A stretch of 64,000 nucleotides of DNA from NCBI GenBank assembly GCA_963920665.1, contig OY987273.1, forward strand, positions 12,464,501 through 12,528,500, written 5' to 3'. Position numbers and translations under genes: made by a program. Each line of letters opens with the position of its first letter. The stretch's first letter is position 1. This stretch comes from Straminergon stramineum (Eukaryota > Streptophyta > Bryopsida > Hypnales > Calliergonaceae). Of this stretch, positions 36,546 to 46,480 are shown in pieces. The notes below the pieces were generated by a model. That model had not been told where the DNA came from. It saw only the letters and a program-made list of their open reading frames with translations, and searched no databases.

Positions 36546-36876
36546 GCCGTTGGACTCCCTACCACCTCATCCTGACTCAATCCGGATCCGGTTCGTCTAA
36601 GGTATCCGGTCCATCCTCGTCCGGTCAGAGGTCCGCTCCTATCCGTTCACTCCCTGGATCCTGGATGGAGTAGATCTTTCCACTATCTCATTTTCCGCTT
36701 CTTATTTAGATCTAGATGGTTCCTTAGGTAATTCCGGATACCTATATGTATTTTGTGGTTAGCTTGACTAGGTAAACCAAAAAAATCAAAAATTGCATGT
36801 TGGGACACCACTATTGCCATTTTTTGTAGCGAACTTCGAAGTTTTAGTTACAAATTTCGGGTATTAAAAATTTATC

Positions 36877-38361
36877 ATGATGCCAAGATTGAAGAAGGTG
36901 GCGAAGGGAAAACAAGTGGTACAAGAGGTGGAAAGTAAGGAAATTCCATTTGATGCATGCAAAGCATTCATGACCAAATGCATTGCAAAATTCTATAAAT
37001 GGGAAACTACTGTGTCTCTTGACACAAAATATGTAAGATATGGAGAGGAGTGTCCATCCAAATTCAAGGCAAACATGACGCAAAGAATGTTGGATGCCTT
37101 ATACGTTCCGCAATGGCAACATGAGACGGAGAAGAGGGGTTTCAACAAATGTTTGGAGAACAAGGTGCATGATGCATTGTGGAACGTTGATGTGGTTCTC
37201 GGAAAATACGGGAAACAACATTGTGCAAATGATGAAGCCTTTGAGCAAGTCATTCTCAAAGCTCAATTGTTTATTGGGCGTTGCAACCCATTTGCAAAGA
37301 GGCGTAATAGACAAGGGTCTTTGGGTTGGTGGACTAGCGATGAGGGACTTGCTGAATTGGATATGGGTAGACGTCATCTTATAGCGCTTCCGGACACCGC
37401 ACGGGTGATTCCCCAAGATGGCTTAATCATGAAGGGAGGATATGCAATGATTTGAAGGGTGAGAATTGAAGGATGTCGAGGGATAGCTCCATCTTGGGAG
37501 TTCGCAGCAAAGATATCCAACCACCATGGTACGCAGCCTCAGCTTGCAAAGTTGGAACATCAAAATGAATCAATGGCAGTGAGGATTCCACATTCAGGAG
37601 TGATATGGTTTGTTGCAATTCATGCAAGAACAAATGAAAGGTACTCGTATTGGTGGAATGGCGGAACACTTTGGCAAATGTTGAACCTGGATAACGATTA
37701 TCCAGACAACATATATGTTCGGTTACAATATTCGAACCCAACAGAGTCAGATGTGACTAAAGCTTTTCATCTTGCTCAGTTTCGGAAGAAGTGCACCGAG
37801 CTTGCTTGGGCATTGGTGCATATCATGAATGCGGTACATGTGTCTGGACATCTACACAATGATATTTCTCCAGACAACATCATGTTTCATTTTCCTGATG
37901 ATGAATCATGTGTTTTCATTGGCATTTGCGATTGGGGCATGACTACTCTAGCTACCAAACCGATGAAATCCTTATATACGTTCACATCTGCTAGTGAAAT
38001 GAACGAAGCTTTAACAAGGAGGTGGTGGGTGGATCCAAGCATTGCATATTTGCATAGAAGAGATGCAAATGTGGAAATCATTCCACATTTATCACGTGCA
38101 TTGGAGGAATATGCGATTGGTAAAATAGCTCAAAGGGTCAATAAACAATGCATGTCAAAGAACTACAACAAATTGCAACGGGAAACAAATGCAATGGCCA
38201 TGTTTAGCCACCACCAATTGGGAATTGTATTTCACCAATACTTGGACCGGCTTTGTCAAAGAGGTGATGGTTATCAGGGTGGTTTGGCCCACATCATCAA
38301 TGGGTTCACTAGCCAATTCAATTGGCCTATGCCGGATGAACACTTCCGACATTCATATTAG
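36877..38361 (+). CDS. Divergent protein-kinase-like gene (one in-frame TGA)
   Basis: One frame of 494 codons from ATG ATG at 36,877 to TAG, broken only by TGA at 37,453-37,455 (codon 193). The C-terminal half looks like a protein kinase fold: FAAKI with a candidate Lys at 212, HNDISPDN at 327-334 (equivalent to HxDxxxxN, with catalytic-loop D329 and N334), and CDWG at 351-354 in the DFG position. The K-to-D spacing of about 117 fits kinases. The N-terminal 190 residues have a Lys-rich start (RLKKVAKGKQ) and no domain I know. Kinase 2 at 63,878 has the same start. The TGA could be a lost Trp or Arg codon. Substrate and role are unknown; it lies downstream of A1 in both modules. Confidence 0.7.
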
Positions 38362-38808
38362 TAATATAGAGCAAGAGTGCACTATATAGAGTTTTATAAA
38401 TATTTAATAAATGTAGAACTTCGGATTTATGCATGTAGATTGCTTAGTATATATATGCACCCCTAGAGTATGTCAATATATGTGAAATTGGACATACATT
38501 TTGAATTTTTCCATGTATTTGAATTGTTTTTGAATGAGTATCAATTTTTGACAAATCAAAAATATCTCTTGTTTGAGTGCAAAGTGCAATATTTCTTCTT
38601 GAATGTAGATAGTTATTTAGTTGATAAGCTTGTATGAAAAATTGCATGATGTATGATGTGTGGGTGTAAAAGTTTCTTAGCCTGTTCTATTTCATTTGGA
38701 ATAAGTCTTGGAAGAAGACCATTTCATTTATGATATGGAATTACTTGGACCTTCTTAGAATTTGTGTTCCAACAATTCCATTGATATTTGAATTATCATG
38801 ACGACCCG

Positions 38809-39737
38809 TTAACCCCAAAAGGACCAAGGCCATTTTTCTGTCAAAAACCACTCAAAACTGCCATTTCTACTGTGTTCACCTATAAAATCCCAAAAAAATA
38901 GTTAAAAAAAATCTAACCATTGGATCTTGTACTTTATTTGTCTCAGAACATGGGGTAAAAATTTCATGAATTTTGACCGCACAGATTGAGAGATATAGCA
39001 TTCAAAGTTGGAAAGAGAAGTTTTTTTGAACACTGGCCTGCAATTTCAGATGACTTTGACCACCTTTTGTTGAAATTTTTTGCACTATGGACTGTGAATT
39101 TAAAATTTTTTGTGTTGAAGAATTGAGTTGATGTTCTAGGAAAAAAATTTCTAAAGAAAAACTCTTGGTTTTCATTCTCTAAAAAATTGTTAAGTAGAAG
39201 TAGGTCCAAGATTACATGAAAAACTAAATCATTAATAGCTCTAAGATGGGATTGAAACTCAATAATCCCAATGGTGAGATTGTTTTAGCAAACAAATTAA
39301 ACTTTGTCAAACAATTTGTTTTGAAAAATTGTGAAAATTGCATTCAGAAATGAATCCTATAAGTTATTTTTTCAAGAAGACGCTCATATTGCCCGAAAAA
39401 CAATATTGTTCATAACTTTCACATTACTAATCCAAGTGGAATGAATCAAAGCTTCACATGTAGACAAAAATATAATCTATAAGAAAAAAAAAATTTTAAT
39501 TAGATTTCAATTTTTCGTGGATTTATTATTTTGCCCGGTGACATGAAAATTATGTTTAAGATGGCATAACTTTTGCTCCCGGGCACCGATTGAAATAAAA
39601 ATTATATTCCCACGAAGCTTATCAGTTTTTCTATCTTATGAGACAGTTTCAAAAAGTTTGACTAAAAATTGAAGTCATAGGAACCTGCCCGAAATCCATT
39701 TTGTCCCCCAAGGGAACAATGGTCCTTTAGGGGTTAA
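38809..39737. mobile_element. TTAA-flanked miniature repeat (piggyBac-like ends), long copy
   Basis: The ends are inverted repeats inside TTAA: TTAACCCCAAAAGGACCA on the left and TGGTCCTTTAGGGGTTAA on the right. TTAA target duplications next to CCC/GGG ends are the hallmark of piggyBac-type elements. About 0.93 kb with no coding capacity. A shorter copy at 60,111-60,691 lacks about 345 internal bases. The 447 bases between the kinase stop and this element hold nothing recognisable. Confidence 0.6.
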
Positions 39738-40294
39738 AGCAATTGTGGTTTTATTGTTTTAGTGTGTATACTTATAATGAATCAACTATGAAGAGACGTA
39801 ATTAGTAAATTCATCACAAATGAGAGTGATTCAATTTTAGTGTTTTTTCAAAAAGGTTTAGGACTTTACGGCACTTGGATTTTTAGAAGCCTTTGGGTTT
39901 CCAATTTAGACCCTCAATTTTTTTTTCATTGCATTGTTTTCATAAAATGAACAAAGGAAAATAGGAAATTAAGCTCTAAATGAATGGGTTACAAAATGTA
40001 TGTGTGCTCCAATATTTTCCTAAACCCGAAACTGTAATTAATTTGTTATTTTGAGTACCAGTTCTTTGTATGTTTATTAAAAAAATCCTTTGAAATTCTA
40101 TTGCAGCACTCAAAAATGAATTACGAAAATAAATGACTTTTCTCTTTACAAATTTGTAAAGTGCAATGTTCTTTTTGTTCATTGCTAAGGACTCTTAGGA
40201 ATGAGCATAAATTGTACCAAATTTCAAAAATAAAATCGCATTAGAAATTCTCTTAGAATAAAAAAATAAAGATAGAGACTAAATTTGGGGAGTC
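39738..40294. other. No supported gene
   Basis: AT-rich spacer between the miniature repeat and the next GC-rich block. Nothing recognised. Confidence 0.5.
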
Positions 40295-40540
40295 TTAAGC
40301 GGTCGGACGGGTTGGCGGACGGGCTCCAAAGACCGCGGACGGGGTCGCAGATGCAGTCACAAACGGGCCGACGGATTGGCGGACGAGCTGCAGAATCCGC
40401 GGACGGCGGTGCGGACGGGGTCGCGGATGGGAAATTACCCCAGGGTAAAAACTCGATTTTGCGAATGTTACAGGACGTCCGAGGGGGGCGCGGATGCGGA
40501 CGCTGGATGTCTGGATGCTGGCGGCTGCATCAGGACGCCT
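40295..40540. promoter_or_regulatory. GC-rich CGGACGG block
   Basis: Contains GTCGGACGGG, GGCGGACGGG and CGCGGACGGGGTCGC in two imperfect units about 67 bases apart. It lies about 0.8 kb upstream of the multi-exon remnant at 41.37 kb, so it may be that gene's promoter, displaced by the inserted repeat at 40,555-41,175. Confidence 0.45.
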
Positions 40541-40554
40541 TGTCAACCTTATGT

Positions 40555-41175
40555 GGGTGTGAGTCCGGAATACCAAGGAGGGTTCCGTGCGGAAATAAGC
40601 AACCGCCAATGGAAAAATCCCCATCCTACTCTTCGGAAGGTTTGCCAAGCCCTAGGAACAGTCTAGTGAACAACGAATAATTCCCCATCGGTTCCAGTTG
40701 TTGTTGATCTACCATTGTAAAGGAAAAGGTTGGATACGGCCCTAAGTGACTTGCCTTTCGGATTGGCCATTCAAGAAGTTGTGAGGGTATTTCCTTGTCC
40801 AATCTATTACAACATATTGTCATGTGTGTTTTGTGTAGTTTAGAGAGAGACGAGAGTGTGAGGGATACGAGTGGTGAGTCCCTATCCCTCTAATAAGATC
40901 AAAGGCACACCCTCTGAGGGTAAAACAGAGGTATAGAAAACCAGTGTGTTTGAGAGAAATTGAAATTGAGTTCTAGAAAGGAGTAGTTCCGGATTGGATT
41001 CCGGAAAGATAGAGATCTGGAAGAGAGAAAGGAAGTAAAAGGAGTGCTTAAGTCGATAAAACAGATAATCTCGGCTTGTAGCGGCAATCTAGAATCCCTT
41101 AGGACGATATTTTGAGTCATTTTACAATGTTTTGGTATTGTAAGGATACTTATACCTCTACGTGCGATTCATAGT
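40555..41175 (+). repeat. Dispersed repeat, inverted relative to 49,615-50,235
   Basis: The reverse complement aligns along its whole length with 49,615-50,235. Matching blocks include GGCAAGTCACTTAG, TGTGTTTTGTGTAGTTTAGA and the AAAATGACTTGAAATATC-like end. The partner lies at the left edge of the third coiled-coil element, so this may be a fragment of the same family. Confidence 0.6.
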
Positions 41176-41371
41176 GGTACTATATAGTGGACTATATTAT
41201 TTTGGACACCAAAGGGAGAATCGGGATTGTCATGCAAGTCATGCATGACATCAACAAGTGAGTTCACTAATCCCCCTTTTCATTTACATTGAGTTTTGAA
41301 CCTAAATTCCATCTCATGCTATAGTTGGAAAATGAAGTATTTGGAACATTGTTTTTTTTTCCACTATGCAG

Positions 41372-43790
41372 ATCTACAAAGGAGTCCCATGTGAAGACAA
41401 AACTAGTGTATACCTTGTACTAGGTGCAAAAGTATTTCTTGCTCCCCATGGAAAGGTTCAACGACATGTTGAGGCCATCGGAGGGAAAAAAATGTGTTGC
41501 GTTGCCATCAAGAAAGACATTGTACTCCATGCCAATTGAGGTCTTCACCTCATTTGTCTTCAAGGTGAGATAAACATTTGCTATATGCATCAATTGTATT
41601 CTTTTCTATTGTTTAAGTGTTGAGTACATTATTGATTTAAGACCCTTGGGTTTCTGTAGCAAAAGATTGCATAAGCGGTAGATGTAGTGCTTTGAAGATA
41701 CCATGAGATCACACCAACCGATGAAAAGATTGTCGAAGGGGCAGCTCATGCCATGAGGGTAGGGGCTAAGGAGAATAACATGAAGTTGTATGTGAAGATG
41801 ATCAAATTCCTCATAATAGGCCAATCCCGCTAATAGGGCAAGCTTCCTTGAAGAGGTGAGTTCTTATGCTCATCAAATCATGCATTGATTTACACGTATT
41901 TGGGTCTTCATTTATGTATATGATACATTTCATTTTTATTTGTGTAGGTGGAGAGACATTGGAGCTCTAACGAGGTGCTAGAGATGACACCTGAAAAATT
42001 GCAAATGGTGGCCACTTGCAACACCATGACAGAACACAAGACCAAGCTCTTGCAGTAGTGGAACTCCTCCATTCCATCACATGATGCGAGGAAGTTCCCG
42101 GCCAGGCTTGTCTCCAAAACACTCTTTAGACCTTTCTTAAACAAGTGTGTTTGGTTTGCAAGGGTAAGTGCCTTATTAAAATTTATTTGTTGAATTGTAG
42201 TATTTTGTTGAGGTCATTGATTACGAAATATTTCAATTTGTAATTTGTCTTTAATCTTCATGATGGAGTGAAAATAGGACTTATACTCTTCTATTTGTAC
42301 AGGTTGAGGATTTGGCAATGGAATGCTTCGAAGTTGTTGTCAAACAAGACAACATAAAGATCAACATGAATATCCCACTATAGTCGGAGATCTTGTAGGA
42401 GTACATCAAGGGATGGAGGAGGAAGATTTGGGAACAAGGCTTCCATCCATATCTTAAAGGAGGAAATTATTTCAAGATGGGGACTCCTTGAATTCTAAGG
42501 GGTCTAACTTGGTGGTTTGGAGGGTCCTCTACCAATATGTTTGTATAGTCTCACTAAAAGAAAACTATATTGAAAATGTTAAAAATTGCGTTGAATTTGA
42601 CTAGGGTTGACAATGTCACGTCATGTTTGGATAGACGTCAAACGGACGAAATGTCAAGATCCAAGCCAACGTCTATCAAAAAAAAAAAAAAAAATTCCAG
42701 AATAGTCTGACTATCGACTGAGATAGCCTACCGTTGACTTGGACAGTCTATACATCCAAGCTATTGATAGGTCGTCAACAGGGATGGATAGACCATCCAA
42801 GTCAATGGCAAGCCATCGAAAGAAAAAAAAAATTTGGCCGTCAATTTTCCAACACAATCCCAACGCATCAAGACAGACACTGACAGACAAACTGACATGA
42901 ATTTGGATTTTCACGTCAACATAGACAACCATGAATTTGACAAAAACTATATTGTACTCAACAAAAATGTGTGGGTTGGATTTGGTTGAGTTCTCCCTTT
43001 GTAATGCAAAATTCTGCGTTTTAGCATTTCAACACAGAATTTGACAAGAAAAACATAGAATTTTGTGTTAGAATGCAAAATTTTGGGTTACAAAGGGAGA
43101 TCTCAACAAAATCTAGCCTACACTTTTTTGTTGAGTAAAACACAGTTTTTGACAAGTTCAACATAATTTTCTTCTAGTGTCTGCATTATTCTTTGAGTTT
43201 TGAAATAGTCTTCACCTTAGATGATAGGGTATCCCCTGTTCTTCATTTGATCTTCATTCTCTACATACCTCTATTGATTGTTTCTTATTCTCTACAACTA
43301 CTTCAAGTAGGAGCTCAAAGCAAAGGGTGCTATCGAAAGGAAGGACCTACCTTCCTTCCTCGCATCAAAGTTGGATTGTAGCTCAAGAACTACATCTTCT
43401 TGGCAAACCAACTACACACGTTCACCATAGCTCACCTTAGTGGAGGAGCATGGTACTTGGATTGTGCACTGGCATTCACTCATTCATTAGAGGTACAACT
43501 ATAGGCATCTTTAGATTGCAAAGGGGTCATTGCTTTGGATGTAGACAAGCTCGTAGGGATGATGGAAAGGTAAAGGAAGAGGGCCATTGCAAGGAGGGAA
43601 GCCAACAATCGAAAGAAAAAGCCCACTTCCAAATCCTTCTCATTGCCATGGAGAAAAAGGAAGCAGATTGACTTGCCAAGTTGGCGGAGAGGGACAAAGA
43701 CAAGGACAAAGAAGATAAGGCCAAGACAAAAGGCAAAAAGAAGGTTGAGTCAAGAGGCCAAGTTCTGGTATCATCGTCGGTAGATCAAAA
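41372..43790 (+). pseudogene. Unidentified multi-exon gene remnant
   Basis: Four exons with canonical borders: 41,372-41,564 (GCAG before, GTGAGA after), 41,660-41,855 (TGTAG, GTGAGT), 41,948-42,163 (TGTAG, GTAAGT) and 42,303 to about 42,495 (ACAG before). Protein-like segments are SVYLVLGAKVFLAPHGKVQ, KIVEGAAHAMRVGAKENN, EMTPEKLQMVATC, KTLFRPFLNKCVWFARVEDL and GWRRKIWEQGFHPYLKGG. Frames are broken by TAG, TGA and TAA and by a probable indel in a run of A near 41,488. After the CACTA insert, 43,310-43,790 continues with GGAWYLDCALAFTHSLE and a Lys/Arg-rich tail. No family is recognised. It is downstream of the kinase-like gene and in the same orientation, so it may be a further member of the module. 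Confidence 0.5.
42552..43179. mobile_element. Non-autonomous CACTA-type element with TCT target duplication
   Basis: 628 bases with ends CACTAAAAGAAAACTATATT and (complement) CACTAGAAGAAAATTATGTT, 20 of the first 23 positions identical. It is bounded by the 3-base repeat TCT at 42,549-42,551 and 43,180-43,182, as expected for CACTA (En/Spm-type) transposons. No coding capacity. A poly-A run and several inverted GACTTGGA/TCCAAGTC-like units lie inside. It sits within the multi-exon remnant. Confidence 0.8.
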
Positions 43791-45030
43791 CTCTAAGCTG
43801 CCAACGACGCTAGCTTGTGAGCTTGGAGTTGTGAGCATGTGAATTATGAGCGTGGAGTTTGTGAGCCTATAGCCCCCAAAAGCTTTTTTTTCTAACTTTT
43901 GGAAATCCAATTTTTTTCTTCATCTTTTTTTCCAAAATAGAGGAAAATTTCCTATTTGTAGTAAGTTTCATGACCTATGACCGTGTCCCTTAAAAGCGTG
44001 GATTGTGGAATGAGTCATTTTTTATTCTGTTGAAATTACTTATTACTATGGGAAAAGACCCTCAAACATTATTGAAAAGTTTCACCACTTAGTTCCATGA
44101 TTACAATGAAAATAAGCTAGACGTTGCAAGTATTATAGATAGATATCATTTGGGCACAACTCAATTGTGTTATTTTGACTACCTAATTTGAATATTTAGG
44201 GTTTAGGGTTCTGAATATCCCATAATGATTGGGATTTTTCAAGTGCGCTTGTATAAGTGCACGTCAAGGTTGTTGTGGACGTATGTCCCTAGCGAAATTG
44301 CGTCCCAAAATCAAATGCCCGGTTTCAATGGATGCGGTTGACGAAATCGGATGCTACCCAATCGTCGTTAGGAAGGCGGACGAGGTGGATGGGCAAGTGA
44401 GTGCATGGGGTAAGTGCATTTTGGGGGGTTTAGGCATTTAAATGCCCAATTGCCTCAAAAAAAATGGACAACTTCAAGCCTATAGAAAAAAAGGGGGTAA
44501 ATGTGTAAAAGAATGACATAAAGTACTATAGTCAACACATACAAAAATTGCATACTCAATGTTGGCCTCCTTTGATGCAACTATGCAAGCCTCCAAATTG
44601 AAGGAGCTAAAAAACTCAGAACCTTATTGAAAGAAAAACCTCATAACCATTGGTCCAAAAACCAAAAACCAATACGGGGGGAATGTGATATTGGGAGATT
44701 GAAGTTTTGTTGCAAGATTAATTATTGATTTCATAGAGTTCTATCGTTTTAGAAATGATCTTATTCAATTTATTTAAAATCCATAACAAAAAATCACACA
44801 ATGAAGATTTCTTGAATGTTGTTCAAGAAAAAATAGATTTCTTGAATGTCACTTGGGACAAAAACTAGACAAGTAACTCAAGTAAGGGAATTGGATAGTG
44901 TCATATATTTCTTCAAGAGAAATTGAACAACTTGTACTACTAACATTTCTTAGCCCAATATCTCTCTGAATCAAAAGAATTCGAGCACCTATAAATGGCC
45001 TAGGTGCAAGCCTCTTCCAAGATTAAATCA
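43791..45030. other. No supported gene
   Basis: Spacer with a telomere-like TTTAGGGTTTAGGGTT near 44,198 and a small GC-rich patch with GGCGGACGAGG near 44,375 that resembles the CGGACGG blocks. The open frame at 44,229-44,441 has no recognised motif. Confidence 0.4.
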
Positions 45031-46480
45031 CTAAGGGTGGTAATTACTATCTCCTTTCACCTCTACCCCACTACTATAGTCTCTTGATTGGAATCCATCG
45101 TCATCATCCATTAACGTGTTCTCTTCATCAACCGACAAAGGTGATTCATTTCCTCCTCTTTTTTCTTGTACTTTTCTAGTTAAAGGAGCTTTCTGCTTAA
45201 GCTTGTCCATCTTTTGTTCTTTCTTCGCTTGCAACAAGGTTTTCCCTACGTGTTCTCGAAGGCAATCAATCGCTTTTCCTTTTCAAAAAGGAAGGACCAA
45301 AATAGACATACGCTTATCAAGTGGGGGTCTTCCTACATTTACTTTCTTGTTTGGGGAGATAACAAATGGCTCCATTACTCGTTTGTTCTTAGGTTTAGGG
45401 GTTTCTTTCATCCTTGCTTTTCCTGCCTTTTGCCCCTCTATGAAAAATGCCTCTATTGCATTTGAGGATTGCAATTGAAGGTTAGATAGCCTAATGGAAG
45501 ATTGTGGTCGGCAACCTTCTTGCTTCATTAGCATTGATGCCAATGTCTCATCTTCTTCTCTATCAGTAAATGAAGGAATGTTCAATCTTGGATTCTCTAT
45601 ATGTTCGATTTTTTTAAAAATGTTGACTGCCTGTGGTTGAAATTGAGAATTTCTTAAACCCAACAACGTGATACTCCCCTTCTTAAATAGGGAGCGTGGA
45701 GCTATTTAAGGACCGTTGCATGTTGGGTGTTGCAAACTTCGCAAGCTTTCCTTTATCCCTTGGTCTTTGTGAAGCAATTTTGGGCTTCTGCATTCTATGG
45801 AATGAAAATCTACATTGTTCCCTGTAACATTTGCTTTAGGATTCAAGGTACCTGGTTCCCAATTGCTTTTGCTCCCCAATCCTCCTCCAAATTCCATGCT
45901 CATCTTCTCCACATTCATTTGCTCCCGGTCATTTCATTCGTCATTCTTTTCTACTTGGGCCATTGCCATAGACGAAGACTTCTCACTTTCAATCACTTCG
46001 TCTACTTCGGAAGTTCTACCATTGGCAGTTGTAGTCCCAATAGGAGTCGCTCTTTGTACATTTGTATCCTCCTTGTTTGTGTTTAGGACCTTATCGCTGC
46101 TCAAAAATCCGCTTCCATCTACAAATCTTGCTATAGAAGGTACACTTTCATCGTTTCTACAATGGTCGTCGTCCGATGGAAAGTCATACTTATTTTGGTC
46201 ATTGTTGTTGACTATGTCATCATCATACATATTTTCTCTCTGAGACGATTCACCTCCAAAATTGTACATGTCAACATTCATATCCTCTTCTTCATTAAAT
46301 ATCGAGTCATCCTCACTTGCTTTGTGTCCATGTTCTTCATATCTGTCAACATCAACACCTTCTTCCTCTTCATCGTCTTCGTTGCTCTCATCTTCCGCGT
46401 CTAACCCCTCGAATTCCTCTAATTCTGCATTTTCAAGTGGTGCATTTTCAAGGTATCACTTCGTTTCACCCTTCTCCTTT
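45031..46480 (-). pseudogene. Acidic, low-complexity coding remnant next to the hAT transposase
   Basis: Long minus-strand frames at 45,934-46,430, 45,706-45,918, 45,283-45,666 and 45,031-45,237 follow the transposase C-terminus. They encode first a Glu/Asp-rich stretch (EDESNEDDEEEEGVD), then Ser/Asn-rich sequence, then a Lys-rich end. They may be an acidic extension of the transposase or a fused or adjacent gene. No domain recognised. Confidence 0.4.

Larger units (their letters stand above)
33433..36807 (-). mobile_element. TG...CA element encoding a coiled-coil protein, copy 2
   Basis: About 3.375 kb, flanked by CCACT at 33,428-33,432 and 36,808-36,812. It begins TGTCGCAGCACAAG and ends GTTGGGACA on the plus strand. 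It is colinear with copy 1 throughout, with many substitutions and few indels. It separates the GC-rich block from the kinase-like ATG at 36,877, whereas in the second module these are only about 160 bases apart, so the empty site can be inferred. Confidence 0.75.

Noticed and set aside
15660..38361. Alternative nuclear code with TAG or TGA read as an amino acid
   Set aside because: TAA also interrupts several genes (multi-exon remnant, FCP1-like copy 1, B2), frameshifts are present, and paralogous copies have TGG at the same places. Decay by single changes explains this better.
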